From Isosphaeraceae bacterium (lineage in GTDB: Bacteria; Planctomycetota; Planctomycetia; Isosphaerales; Isosphaeraceae), in assembly GCA_021324445.1 (NCBI GenBank), contig JAJPJC010000365.1:1-46735 (forward strand): a stretch of 46,735 nt of DNA, in the 5' to 3' direction. Below, piece by piece: positions 8,801 to 16,455 of the stretch; within the stretch, counting starts at the first letter, position 1, and each line of letters opens with the position of its first letter. Under the pieces are notes generated by a model. That model made no database searches. It worked only from the letters and a program-made list of their open reading frames with translations, and had not been told where the DNA came from. Both the position numbers and the translations under genes were made by a program.

Positions 8801-9534
8801 AGATCCTGCCGGCCTTGAAACGGGTCGGAGTGCCCGTGCAGTGGACCGACCTGGTCGTCCGGCATACGGGTTACACCGACCCGGCAGTGCGGGCCAGGAA
8901 GCTGGATCGCGATGCGCGGATCGCGCTGCAAGAGCTGAAGGAGCGGCCTGAGGATCCCTTCATCCTGTTCAACCTGGGAGCGATCGCCGTCGAACGCCAG
9001 CAGTGGCCGGCGGCGCTGTCTTACCTCAGCCGCAGCCTGGCCCGCTCGGCGCCGAGCGACTCGATCACGCGGAAGCTGTTCGCCCTGATCGCCCGCGTGC
9101 ACCAGATGATCGGCGATTCCCGCGAGTCCTTGCGCGTCTGCGCCGAGGGGCTGGCGCTGGATCCCGCAGATGCGGAGTTATGGTTCCGCAAGGCGGTGGT
9201 GCACCGGCAGCGGGGCGAATCGGCCGAAGCCGAGGCCTGCTGGCGGCGGATCCTGGGCCTGAGCCGCCCGGAGCAGTTTGCCAGCCTGGACATGGGGATC
9301 TACGGGCATCTGACCCGGCGCAACCTGGCCGTGCTGGCCGCCGAGCGCGGCGACCGCGCCGCGGCGGCCCGGCTCTGGAACGAGGTGCTGGCCGAATGCC
9401 CCGGCGACCACGAGGCGCTCTCCGGGCTGGAACGGCTCCAGTGTCCGAGGATGCGGCGCCCGTTCCCGCCTTCCCGCCCCAGGCCACCGGCTTCTCCGGT
9501 GCGGGTCCGTTCCGGCCGCACAACCGAACCCTGA
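5839..9534 (+). CDS. Multidomain glycosyltransferase GT4-GT2-GT2-TPR
   Basis: 1,231 aa, cytoplasmic, no membrane segments. Residues 1-425 are a GT4-like (GT-B) domain ending in the donor-binding region WWENQPAVGYEAMINGIPVI. About 485-785 form a GT2 (GT-A) domain with SIIVPCFNQREF, VVDNGSTDGT and LLNNDT (the DxD-type site) and the late FFDDDDLALRARRAG. About 841-990 form a second GT2 domain (MIVRDEQDHLPRCLESV, VVDTGSVDRT, FWLDADD). About 1038-1200 are TPR-like helical repeats (FNLGAIAVERQQWPAALSYL). Fusions of this kind usually act in surface polysaccharide or protein glycosylation; donor and acceptor cannot be read from sequence. Two palindromic DNA insertions are translated in frame: residues about 437-466 in the linker and about 601-620 inside the first GT2 domain. 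The region near residue 588-650 is longer than a normal GT2 fold needs, so that domain may be impaired. Confidence 0.88.
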   Translation: MSPHHTEPDACPIPPLGRSAPERKVLFASAHSIIDCSSGAAVATLDVLQALAAEGFECQAFCTTKLDYPTEVGFEQFLGGLHEPHEVCSSVCGSRRVEVLTTRRNQVPITMIRRESTRIAHQRPEEVRAVLESFEEFLQVQQPDVLLTFGGDPITNGMIALAKQRAIPVVFSIHNFAYTNPQPFAHVDYCIVPSEFARRFYRDKVGLDCHALPNPVDWDRVRVEGSDPRYVTFVNPAPEKGVSAFVRIAEELGRRRPEIPFLVVESRGNRATLAAYGLGRDRPANVHVMTNTTDPRRFWSVTKIALMPSVWWENQPAVGYEAMINGIPVIGSDRGGIPETLGDCGFLLPLPESLTPASRVPPAAEEVEPWVETIIRLWDDRALYEEQSIKAKKEAQRWHPDRLRPLYAEFFRNVRLQSRPPFVPRTEGEDRVPGVGRENGDGRPASSGTVGQGTWSIRQGANPHFPSQKIRGGQTVEPNLHPGLASIIVPCFNQREFTQLCLRALFRHSRPPWELIVVDNGSTDGTANYLAGVQDGSNIPVTVISNPHNLGFPRAINQGLEVARGEYLVLLNNDTVVTDGWLDQLIALSQVSVERAGEAGGGVPASAGPNTKIPPEGGTPAEGLATPIGGLQSGDERGQETCARHEVHATIGLVGPMSNYAAPPQLVEPVPYRDLAEMQDFARRWRDQHRGKWFTVPRLSGFCLLMKRAVFDTVGRLDERFSLGFFDDDDLALRARRAGFELAVAHDLFLHHFGSRTFAGNGIDAERLLEENARRFADKWGQATPRGHRIALRAWTPGNQPPMTRLDPDLNARLQLPDSTMSAHGANRPLPSGDRPGPRAKVTLVMIVRDEQDHLPRCLESVRGVFDEIVVVDTGSVDRTKAIAEEFGARVFDFVWIDDFSAARNAALAHATGDFVFWLDADDVLDPPEREKVTALLGRLRPGDGTAYVVRCACDPGADGSGGQTVVDQIRLFPRRDDVRWTYRVHEQILPALKRVGVPVQWTDLVVRHTGYTDPAVRARKLDRDARIALQELKERPEDPFILFNLGAIAVERQQWPAALSYLSRSLARSAPSDSITRKLFALIARVHQMIGDSRESLRVCAEGLALDPADAELWFRKAVVHRQRGESAEAEACWRRILGLSRPEQFASLDMGIYGHLTRRNLAVLAAERGDRAAAARLWNEVLAECPGDHEALSGLERLQCPRMRRPFPPSRPRPPASPVRVRSGRTTEP
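7148..7236. repeat. Palindromic insertion with 13-bp arms in the GT linker
   Basis: GGGAAAATGGGGA at 7148-7160 and its exact reverse complement at 7224-7236, 63 bases apart, inside the reading frame of the large glycosyltransferase and between its GT4 and first GT2 domains. It reads as a mobile palindromic (MITE- or REP-like) element that kept the frame open. Confidence 0.7.
7641..7698. repeat. Palindromic insertion with 21-bp arms in the GT2 domain
   Basis: The left arm at 7641-7661 begins TGGAGTCCCGGCTTCAGCCG. The right arm at 7678-7698 is its reverse complement with two differences (CCGCCTGAAGGCGGGACTCC). The loop is 16 bases. It encodes roughly residues 601-620 of the glycosyltransferase without a stop or frameshift. 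Confidence 0.8.
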
Positions 9535-9789
9535 CTCCTGAGTCCGATCGATTTCCCCACGTCCCACGAAATGCTGGTCAATCCGCCGTTGATTGATTAT
9601 CCTGGGGTGGTATCGTTCCGATGAGGAGGGTGGTCCCGCGCCTCGACCCGGCCCCTGGCGCCTGGGGCGGCTGTGCACCGTCCCGGCTCGCCGCGCAAGG
9701 CGTCGCGCGATTTCCTGCATCGGAGCTCGGCTTGATCAGACACCCCACGACCCGGGCGCGGCCGGCGCCGGTCGACCCAGGAGATCCGC

Positions 9790-10008
9790 GTGCCCAAAGA
9801 GGAACCCATCCGCACGGAGGGACGCATCGTCGAGGCCCTCCCCAACACCCAGTTCATGGTCGAGCTGGAGAACGGACACCGCATCCTGGCGCACATCGCC
9901 GGCAAGATGCGGAAGAACTTCATCCGGATCGTGCCCGGCGACCGGGTGACTGTCGAGATCACGCCCTACGACCTGACCAAGGGTCGAATCGTCTACCGCG
10001 AGCGCTGA
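9790..10008 (+). CDS. infA: Translation initiation factor IF-1
   Basis: 72 aa, the normal length for IF-1, a single OB-fold (S1-like) protein that binds the ribosomal A site during initiation with IF-2 and IF-3. Conserved family sequence is visible throughout: [53 protein letters not shown] and the terminal RE. It stands alone here, not in a ribosomal-protein operon, between a glycosyltransferase and a convergent RNase H-like gene. A weak promoter-like pair (TTGATT at 9589, TATCGT at 9611) lies upstream. Confidence 0.97.
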   Translation: MPKEEPIRTEGRIVEALPNTQFMVELENGHRILAHIAGKMRKNFIRIVPGDRVTVEITPYDLTKGRIVYRER

Positions 10009-10033
10009 GCCGCCCCCCAGGCACACCCATGCC

Positions 10034-10053
10034 TCCGGCGCCACCTCGCCGGA
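10034..10053. terminator. Possible bidirectional terminator
   Basis: A 7-bp stem TCCGGCG/CGCCGGA with a 6-base loop, lying in the 65-base gap between the convergent infA and RNase HII-like genes. A T-rich stretch occurs about 15 bases further on (near 10069), so the fit to an intrinsic terminator is only fair. Confidence 0.35.
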
Positions 10054-10073
10054 ATCCGGAACACGGCTTATTG

Positions 10074-11069
10074 TTATTTCCTGCGCCACCAGGACGCGGG
10101 GTCGCATCCGGTCGTCGCCGCGACGGACTCGATCGCGCGGCGGAACCGATGGGCATCCACCGGATAGCCCGCCGTGGGCCGCAGCCCCGGGACCCGGGCG
10201 CGCCAGTACGCATTGAAACCGTCCATCCAGAGTTCCCGGACCGTTTTGCTCACAATGGATGCCAGCGCGACCAGGCCATCATCCCGGTCGGCCCGGGGCA
10301 CCAGGCTCAGCTCCAGGCGCCGGCCTCCGTCGCGGAGGGTGTATCGGCTGGCATCGGCCCGCTCGGGACCGCGGTCGATCCAGGCGTCGGCGAACGCCTG
10401 GGAGAGCGGCCCGAGGTAGTAATGCCGCCCGCCGTGCTTGTCGCCGATCACGGAGGTCGGCACCCCGTCGGCAACACGTTCCCAGACCCGCCGCAAGAGC
10501 TGGGCAAAGGCGGCAAAATGGACGTGGGACTTCCCCCCCAGCATCGCCAGCTCGGCATTGAACCGCGCCGGGCCGACGACGACCGAGTGGATCGCGACCA
10601 GCCGCCACGTCCCCAGGTCGGGCAGCAGCGGCCGTCGCGCCAGCAGGGCTTCGGCCGCGCTCCGGCTTCGAATCCAGGGCCACGCCTCCGAGCCGCCGTC
10701 GGCGTCGAACCACGGCGCGAGCTCGGCATCGGCCCGCGAACCCGCTCCCAGAAGCTCGAGCACCTGCGTCATCGAACCGGGTAGCGCATCGGTGACGGCA
10801 TGGATCGCGGCCAGGCAGCCCGCCTCGAGCCGGTCGCGCCCTTTTCCCCCATGCAGGATCGCCTTCGAGTCGTCGACCCAGAGCCGGGCCGGATCGCCGC
10901 CGGCCCGATCGACCGTCCCCGCCAGGTCGCCCCAGAAATCCAGGGCGCGACCCGGACCCGGCTCCCGAGGGCCTCGACCGCAATCCGTGGCTTCCGCCAC
11001 CACCGCCGTCATCACCATCGGTCCCAGGTTCGGCCCGTAACCGGCTTCATCGATGCCCACCCAACGCAA
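10074..11069 (-). CDS. RNase HII-like nuclease with enlarged middle
   Basis: 331 aa, against about 200 for ordinary RNase HII, which nicks the RNA strand of RNA-DNA hybrids and removes single ribonucleotides. Motifs in family order: VGIDEAGYGPNLGP at residues 4-17 (standard GIDEAGRGPLAGP, with the catalytic Asp-Glu pair), VDDSKAI near 65 (standard DSK), VIGDKHGG near 207 (probable third acidic residue), ASIVSKTVREL near 271 (standard SIxAKxxRD), and TAGYPVDAHRF (standard GYxTxxH). About 110 extra residues lie between the DSK and GDK motifs. With all the motifs kept it is probably active or recently so. It could instead be a separate planctomycete branch with a different substrate. The next gene to its right, at 11287, is divergent. 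Confidence 0.7.
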   Translation of the reverse strand: MRWVGIDEAGYGPNLGPMVMTAVVAEATDCGRGPREPGPGRALDFWGDLAGTVDRAGGDPARLWVDDSKAILHGGKGRDRLEAGCLAAIHAVTDALPGSMTQVLELLGAGSRADAELAPWFDADGGSEAWPWIRSRSAAEALLARRPLLPDLGTWRLVAIHSVVVGPARFNAELAMLGGKSHVHFAAFAQLLRRVWERVADGVPTSVIGDKHGGRHYYLGPLSQAFADAWIDRGPERADASRYTLRDGGRRLELSLVPRADRDDGLVALASIVSKTVRELWMDGFNAYWRARVPGLRPTAGYPVDAHRFRRAIESVAATTGCDPASWWRRK

Positions 11070-11286
11070 TCTTGCATCCCCTCTCTATTGGATCGTGGGA
11101 ATTGGGGATAAACTTGGGGACGACCCGAGCAGGCTCGGGCCTTCCGAGCGAATGCCTGGCTGGCGTCCCGTCGGCATGGGTTCGGATACTAGAGTGTAGC
11201 CGAGGGGGGCCGTTGCGGCCGCGGGATTCCGACTTGCTCCGGCGCAAGGGGCGGTCGCGACGGATCTTCGCAGGAGAACGACACCA

Positions 11287-12135
11287 ATGGGCCGGAACGA
11301 GAGAAGATCACGCAAAGTCCTGGGGTTCGAGCCCCTGGAGGAGCGGGCGTTATTGAGCGGAGACGGGGTCTCGCTCGTCCACGGCCCGAGGACGGCCGAG
11401 CTGGCTCGGGTGCGTGCGCCGAAGATCACGACCAACCCGGCCGGCGTGGCCGCGGTCCTGAACGCTCTGAACGGGGGTGCGGGACACGAATGGGTCACCC
11501 TGGTCCGCCGCGAGGTGCACAACCTGGGCTCGGTGATCAGCGGCTTCATCTCGGGGAGATACGTTCAGTACACCATACGGGGATTGGTCGCCAAGGTCGC
11601 GGATGCTCAGTCGCTCTACGACGGGCCGGGGCTGGACCGGGAGTTCCTGACCGAAGCCGGCGTGATCCTGTTGAAGAGACGCCAGTTGGAGCTGGCCGCG
11701 ATCACGCGCAGTCCGTTCTCCAGCAACTCGGCCACCTCGGAGGTGGTCTTCGCCATCGACCGGGGAAGAGGTGCCTCGCTCGGCCCGTATTTCGCCAGCC
11801 AACCCGGCATCACGCCCGATGCGCTGGTCACCGTGACTCTCGGACCCTACGGGCAGAATAACTCCGCCACGATCACCGATCTGGTCACCGGCGCGTCGCA
11901 AACGATCGATCCCCGGGACATCCTCGTGGCCGGCCCGACGGTTCGGGTCTTCATCAGCGCCAGCCAGCTCCCCTCGGAGGGATTCCCCATCAGTCATTAC
12001 CGCTTCGCAGCCTGGACGCAGATCGTGCAATATGAGGGGATCACCTACAGCGGGATCTCCGCGGTCGGCAGCTTTGCGCCCGAGTCCACAATGATTCCTA
12101 TCGGCATGCTCACGAACGTGGCGGTGAATCCCTGA
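11287..12135 (+). CDS. Exported planctomycete protein of unknown function
   Basis: 282 aa. It begins with a basic stretch (MGRNERRSRKV) and the leader motif LGFEPLEERALLSGDG, so export to the envelope is likely. The remainder has no recognised domain; it contains VTVTLGPYGQNNSATITDLV, which is beta-strand-like, and few charged clusters. A purine-rich GCAGGAGAACGAC lies just upstream of the ATG and supports this start. It converges with the ParA gene 11 bases downstream. Confidence 0.6.
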   Translation: MGRNERRSRKVLGFEPLEERALLSGDGVSLVHGPRTAELARVRAPKITTNPAGVAAVLNALNGGAGHEWVTLVRREVHNLGSVISGFISGRYVQYTIRGLVAKVADAQSLYDGPGLDREFLTEAGVILLKRRQLELAAITRSPFSSNSATSEVVFAIDRGRGASLGPYFASQPGITPDALVTVTLGPYGQNNSATITDLVTGASQTIDPRDILVAGPTVRVFISASQLPSEGFPISHYRFAAWTQIVQYEGITYSGISAVGSFAPESTMIPIGMLTNVAVNP

Positions 12136-12146
12136 GGAGCGGAGGT

Positions 12147-12992
12147 TCAGGCCGCCGAGGCGGAGCCGGCCGGCGGATCGTCCGAGCCTTGCCAGATGGC
12201 CGCCGGTGGCAGCCCCTGCATCTCGGCGGCCAGCGAGGCATAATCCTCGGCGCCCCGGCTCGTTGGGGCGTACTGGAAGATCGATTGTCCGAAGCTGGGG
12301 CATTCGGCCAGGCGGATGTTGCGGCGGATCCGCGTCTGGAAGAGCTTGGCGTCGGCCCAGGGCGCTTCGGCCTTGCGCCGGCTGTCGAAGAACGTGCCCA
12401 GGTCCTCGATCACCTCGCTGCCATGCCGCGTGCCGGCATCGTAGAGGCAGAGCACGATCCCGCCCACCTTCAGCTCGCGGTTGACGCGCTTCGAGACCAG
12501 GTGCACGGTCTCCAGCAGCTTGGAGAGCCCATGCAGGGCCAGGAAGTGGGCCTGGAGCGGGATCAAGACCTCGGTGGCCGCGCAGAGGGCGTTGAGGGTC
12601 AGGACGCTCAACGACGGCGGGCAGTCCATCAGCACATAGTCGAAGGGCTCGGGCTCGGCGTTGAGCTGGTCGCGGAGGATGACCTCGCGCCCAACGGTCC
12701 CGAGCAACTCCAGCTCCGCGCCGGCCAGGTCGATGTGGCTGCCGCAGAGGAACAGGTTGGAGCCGACCGAGCGCCGGACCTTGGCCAGGGGCAGGCCATC
12801 GGTCAAGACCTCGTAGAGCGAGGGACCGGAACGCCCCGGCAGGAGGCCCAGGTGGAGGGTCGCATGCGCCTGGGGATCCAGGTCCAGCACCAGCGTCTTG
12901 TGACCGGAGATCGCCAGGGCCGCGGCGAGATTGACCGTCGTCGTCGTCTTGCCCACTCCACCCTTCTGATTCAAGACCGCGATCCGTCGCAT
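12147..12992 (-). CDS. Orphan ParA-family ATPase
   Basis: 281 aa from ATG 12992. It has a deviant Walker A site (NQKGGVGKTTTTVNLAAALA, about residues 8-27), the DLDPQAHAT motif, and the Walker B region DYVLMDCPPSLSVLTLNAL, all typical of Soj/ParA ATPases that position DNA or large complexes by dimerising on the nucleoid. No parB or parS-like site is adjacent, so it is an orphan; the cargo cannot be inferred. The same reading frame is open for 241 more codons upstream, but that sequence is a decayed unrelated gene. The start given here is where all ParA homology begins. Confidence 0.88.
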   Translation of the reverse strand: MRRIAVLNQKGGVGKTTTTVNLAAALAISGHKTLVLDLDPQAHATLHLGLLPGRSGPSLYEVLTDGLPLAKVRRSVGSNLFLCGSHIDLAGAELELLGTVGREVILRDQLNAEPEPFDYVLMDCPPSLSVLTLNALCAATEVLIPLQAHFLALHGLSKLLETVHLVSKRVNRELKVGGIVLCLYDAGTRHGSEVIEDLGTFFDSRRKAEAPWADAKLFQTRIRRNIRLAECPSFGQSIFQYAPTSRGAEDYASLAAEMQGLPPAAIWQGSDDPPAGSASAA

Positions 12993-13745
12993 CCGGGTTC
13001 CCTCCCCTCGACCGGCATGGGCCGGGTCATCCTGTCTCGTCTTCCCTGTTGGCGACCGAGTGGTTTGACGTGCGAGTCTAGCGATTCCACCCCAAAGCGC
13101 AAAGGCGAAACGCGATGCCCGGGGGAGATCCAGCTCCTCGACGTCCCCCGCGAGGACCTGATCGAGCCGGGCACGGGCGCGCTGGGCCGCGGCGGGGACC
13201 AGCTCGACGCCGACGACCCGGGCCGGCTGGCGGGCCTTGAGCGCCTCGCCCAGCCGCCCCGCGCCGCGGCCGATGTCGAGCACCCGCCGCGCCGTCTGGG
13301 GGATCAAGGCCGGCAGCTCCGGCCGGGCGAACTCATAATGGCCCGGATCAGGGCCCGGGCACGATCCGTCCCCCTCGCCCCGGGGAGTGGGGAGAGGCTG
13401 GCCGATGGCCGGGTGAGGGGTCTGCCGGATCGAGCGCTGGCCGGAGAGCACCCGGACAACCCGCTCCAGCACTGCCTGCATCCGATGCCGGTAGGTGTGC
13501 CGGTCCACGGCCTCGGCGCGGCCGGTGGCGGCGATTCGCTCGCGGGTCGCCTCGTGTTGGAGGTAGTGCGCCGCCTTGTCGAGCAGCTCCTCGGCCTCGC
13601 GGTAGGTGGCCAGGTGAACCCCGTCGCGGAACAGCTCGGCCTGACCGTTCTCCGCCAGGTCGTTGGTCAAGAGCAGCCAGCCGCAGGCCACGGCCTCGAA
13701 GACCCGCATCTTCACGTCGTTCTGGATGCTGCGGTTGACGCGGCG
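12993..13745 (-). pseudogene. Remnant of a glycosyltransferase/methyltransferase gene
   Basis: Upstream of and in frame with parA. About residues 1-85 match the C-terminal end of a CgeB-like GT-B glycosyltransferase (NRSIQNDVKMRVFEAVACGW, then LLLTNDLAENGQAELFRDG). After a linker comes the start of a SAM methyltransferase: VLDIGRGAGRLGEAL, VVGVEL, GDVEELDLP. The Rossmann motif has Arg where DIGCGAG normally has Cys. The 5' end is missing: homology begins abruptly at RRVNRSIQ, near 13745. The methyltransferase stops after roughly 75 residues and runs into parA. A deletion joining two neighbours would explain it. Confidence 0.7.
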
Positions 13746-14159
13746 ATCACCACCGCAGAGGCAGGGATGCCGGATTCTGACCCCGGGTGGGGCCCGACGC
13801 GGCGCCGCGCGGCTCCGCGGCGAAAACCGGGAGTCTCCGGGGGAGAGCCGGTCCGCGGTGCGACCACCTCACCGACGTTCTCCCGGCTCCGGCGGCAGCC
13901 GTGCGCGCCTTGTACTAAATAGAGAAACTACCCCGAAATGACGTCACATCACGTCACAGCCTTATGCCACTTGGACTTACGGCACGAAACCCGGGGAAAA
14001 AATTACGTTACGCTCGTCACAGCCTTATGCCACTTGGAGTTACGGCAAATCGACCCGCGGACTCGTTCATCCAGGCTGGCGCCCACGGCGTCGCGCAGGC
14101 AGGATCGCGAGTCCTCCTGGCCTGCCCCATCATCAGACCCGGGAGGGTCCACCCGGCGC
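13746..14159. other. Non-coding stretch with a direct repeat
   Basis: 414 bases between the pseudogene and the ABC ATPase gene. No convincing gene. It holds the 33-base direct repeat at 13952-14047, a TGACGTCA palindrome near 13939, and a locally AT-rich patch (13995-14010). Confidence 0.5.
13952..14047. repeat. Two 33-base direct repeats, 30-base spacer
   Basis: Copies at 13952-13984 and 14015-14047 differ at one base. Each begins CGTCACAGCCTTATGCCACT and ends TTACGGCA. The 30-base spacer contains an A-run. There is no third copy. Confidence 0.85.
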
Positions 14160-14870
14160 TCAACGGGCACTCAAGGCCGTTGCGTAATCGACCGCGCCCA
14201 TCTCATGACCGTTGGCAAGCTGGCCGTCCTGGATCTCGAGTACGAGGTCGTCCGGGGTGATGAACCGGCGGTCGTGGGTCACCACCACCAGGGTCGTGCC
14301 GGAGGACTCCTGCAAGCGGCGGAGGATGGTGTAAATCTCGTCGCCGGTCTTGGAGTCGAGCTCGCCGGTCGGCTCGTCGGCGAGGATCAAGACCGGCTGC
14401 TTGACCAGCGCTCGCGCAATCGCCACGCGCTGCTGCTCGCCGCCGGAGAGCTGGTAGGGTCGGTGGTCGAGCCGGTCCCCCAGGCCAACCTCGGTGAGCA
14501 AGTCGGCCGCCCGGTGGCGCTGGTGGGCGGTCACCCCCCGCGGCAGGAACGGGACCAGCACGTTCTCCAGGGCTGTCAGGTTGCTGATCAGGTTGAACGA
14601 CTGGAAGATGAAGCCGACCCGGTCGCGGCGGTAGGCGTTCTGCTCCGCCTCGGACATCCGGACCAGGTCCCGGCCGTCGACGAGGATCTGCCCGGAATCC
14701 GGGCGGTCGAGCGAGCCCATCAGGTACAGCAGCGTGCTCTTGCCCGATCCGCTCGGTCCCACGATGAACGCGAACCGGCCGCCCTCGATCCGGCAGCTCA
14801 GCCCGCGCAATGCCTGGACCCACCGGCTCCCACTCCGGAACGACTTGGTCACATTCCTTACGTCAATCAT
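14160..14870 (-). CDS. ABC transporter ATP-binding protein (MacB/LolD type)
   Basis: 236 aa, a complete ABC ATPase: Walker [10 protein letters not shown] (about residues 38-46), Q-loop FIFQSFNLI, signature [15 protein letters not shown], Walker [14 protein letters not shown], and the switch histidine in VVVTHDRR. The sequence places it with the LolD/MacB/DevA group, which powers mechanotransmission-type exporters rather than classical substrate channels. It lies downstream of, and surely works with, the FtsX/MacB-type permease at 14994-16211. The two genes are separated by a heptamer-armed inverted repeat. No periplasmic adaptor (HlyD-like) gene is adjacent. Confidence 0.93.
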   Translation of the reverse strand: MIDVRNVTKSFRSGSRWVQALRGLSCRIEGGRFAFIVGPSGSGKSTLLYLMGSLDRPDSGQILVDGRDLVRMSEAEQNAYRRDRVGFIFQSFNLISNLTALENVLVPFLPRGVTAHQRHRAADLLTEVGLGDRLDHRPYQLSGGEQQRVAIARALVKQPVLILADEPTGELDSKTGDEIYTILRRLQESSGTTLVVVTHDRRFITPDDLVLEIQDGQLANGHEMGAVDYATALSAR

Positions 14871-14892
14871 CAGGGGCCCTCGTCGAGTGGTC

Positions 14893-14986
14893 GGTTTTCA
14901 GTGTTCAGTGTTCGGTTCAGGTAAGAGACAGCGGAGCGGGCCGGTGATTCGTCCCGGTCTTTACTGAACACTGAACACTGAAAACC
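14893..14986. repeat. Heptamer-armed inverted repeat, TTCAGTG type
   Basis: A perfect 21-bp inverted repeat. The left arm 14893-14913 is GGTTT followed by repeated TTCAGTG units; the right arm 14966-14986 is built of ACTGAAC units. The spacer is 52 bases. In the direction of transcription it starts 7 bases after the permease stop and ends 22 bases before the ATPase start, so it occupies almost the whole intergenic gap. Both arms are near-tandem 7-base repeats. Confidence 0.9.
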
Positions 14987-14993
14987 CTCAAAA

Positions 14994-16211
14994 TCAATGC
15001 GATCCCAATCGGATAGCCTCCATGGGGACGAGCCGGGCGGCCCGCCAGGCGGGGTAAAGTCCTCCCAGGGTCCCCATGACGACCGACAGCCCGATCCCCA
15101 GCATCCAGAGCGACGGGGTCATTCCCAGGTGGATGCCGCCGCCGATGAACGGGTTGGCCAGCGATGCGGCGGCCCAGGCCAGGGCACAGCCCGCCAGGCC
15201 CGCCAGCAGCCCCAGGTAGGCGCTCTCCAGCGTCACCAGCGCCAGGATATTGCCCTGCGACCAGCCATTGGTCCGCAGCACGCCGAACTCGGTGAACCGC
15301 TCAGTCGTGCTCATCAGCATGGTGTTGATGATCCCCACGATCCCGACGACTAGCGCCAGGCTGACGGTCATCAGCAAGAAGGTGTCGATCTGCCCCATCA
15401 GCGCGCCGAAATTCGCCTGCGACTCGCTCATGCTCCGGGCGTCGAAGCCGGGATGCGCCCGCTCGATCGCGGCGGCCAGGGCATCATTATGGGCGGGGTC
15501 GTCCCCCTCGACGTAGATGCACGAAACCGAGTCGGAGGGCTTCTTCAGGACGCTCCGCGCCACGTCGATGTCCATGACGATGATCACGTCCAGGATCATC
15601 GAGCCGGTCTCGTAGATGCCGACGATCTGGAACGACTGGCCGCCGATGTCCAGGGTATCGCCCACCTTCCTGGGCCGGCCCTGCTCGTCGGGGTGCTGGC
15701 GCGCGATCTTCCGGCTGATGACGATGTGGGGTTGGCCCTTGTCCGCCGGCTGGAGGAACCGGCCCTCGCCGTTCTCCTTGAGCGCTCGCGGGAAGATCGC
15801 GCTGCGCAGGTCCTGATGCGCCACGATGTCCTGGCCGGCGACGATGGGCTGGTCGAGGATCGAATAGATCCCCTGCTCGGAGAACCGCCGCAGGCCGTTC
15901 AGGAGCATGCCGCGCCCCTGGATCGGGGGCGCGATCCCCCAGACTTCGGGGGCCACCGAGCGGATCCCCGGAATGCGGCGCAGCTCGTCCGCCAGGCTGG
16001 CGGGCAGGTCGCTGAAGACCGGGCTGGGGGCATTCTGGCGCAGGATGATCAAACCCTCGATCCGGCTCAGCGTGTTGCCCACCAGGTCCCGCAGGCTGTT
16101 CGAGAGGCCGAAAAGCCCCAGGACACCGAGGATCGGGATCGAGAGACCCACCAGGGCCAAGGCCGTTCGCAGAGGACGGGTCAACAAGTTCCGCCAGGCG
16201 AAAACACCCAT
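14994..16211 (-). CDS. ABC transporter permease (MacB/FtsX family)
   Basis: 405 aa from ATG 16211 (MGVFAWRNLLTRPLR, a characteristic MacB-family start); an upstream in-frame GTG at 16271 is less likely. One membrane helix near the N-terminus (TALALVGLSIPILGVLGLFG), a large periplasmic domain (about residues 45-265), then three C-terminal helices including TVSLALVVGIVGIINTMLMS and LWMLGIGLSVVMGTLGGLYP, ending PAWRAARLVPMEAIR. This is the standard fold of permeases that pair with LolD/MacB-type ATPases for lipoprotein, peptide or glycolipid export; the substrate is unknown. It is transcribed from a good promoter at 16298-16326. Confidence 0.9.
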   Translation of the reverse strand: MGVFAWRNLLTRPLRTALALVGLSIPILGVLGLFGLSNSLRDLVGNTLSRIEGLIILRQNAPSPVFSDLPASLADELRRIPGIRSVAPEVWGIAPPIQGRGMLLNGLRRFSEQGIYSILDQPIVAGQDIVAHQDLRSAIFPRALKENGEGRFLQPADKGQPHIVISRKIARQHPDEQGRPRKVGDTLDIGGQSFQIVGIYETGSMILDVIIVMDIDVARSVLKKPSDSVSCIYVEGDDPAHNDALAAAIERAHPGFDARSMSESQANFGALMGQIDTFLLMTVSLALVVGIVGIINTMLMSTTERFTEFGVLRTNGWSQGNILALVTLESAYLGLLAGLAGCALAWAAASLANPFIGGGIHLGMTPSLWMLGIGLSVVMGTLGGLYPAWRAARLVPMEAIRLGSH

Positions 16212-16297
16212 CAATGGTTGATCCTGGAGACCAGAAGGCTCACCGATCGCCAGGCTGCACGATCGGCCCACAGGGAGTAATCCGCACGATCCAGAGA

Positions 16298-16326
16298 ATT
16301 ATAGTCGACTCGTCCAATTCGCCCAA
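16298..16326 (-). promoter_or_regulatory. Sigma70-type promoter for the ABC operon
   Basis: On the minus strand, TTGGGC (16326-16321), a 17-base spacer, then TATAAT (16303-16298), a perfect -10 box. The implied start of transcription is about 16291, roughly 80 bases before the permease ATG. Confidence 0.65.
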
Positions 16327-16455
16327 GGCGAGGCAGTTCGGGATCGCAAGCGGTCCAGGCAAGAGGAACGGCGCCGGAACACCAGCGGGCGCTTGGGGTT
16401 GGTGCCGCAGCCGGCCGGATCCGACGTTCAGGGCTTTGGCTTGTCACGGGAGGGA

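Noticed and set aside
12993-13715. N-terminal extension of ParA
   Set aside because: The sequence matches the ends of unrelated enzyme families and lacks anything expected in a ParA N-terminus; treated as a pseudogene instead.
13952-14047. CRISPR array
   Set aside because: Only two copies, a single spacer, and no cas gene anywhere in the window.
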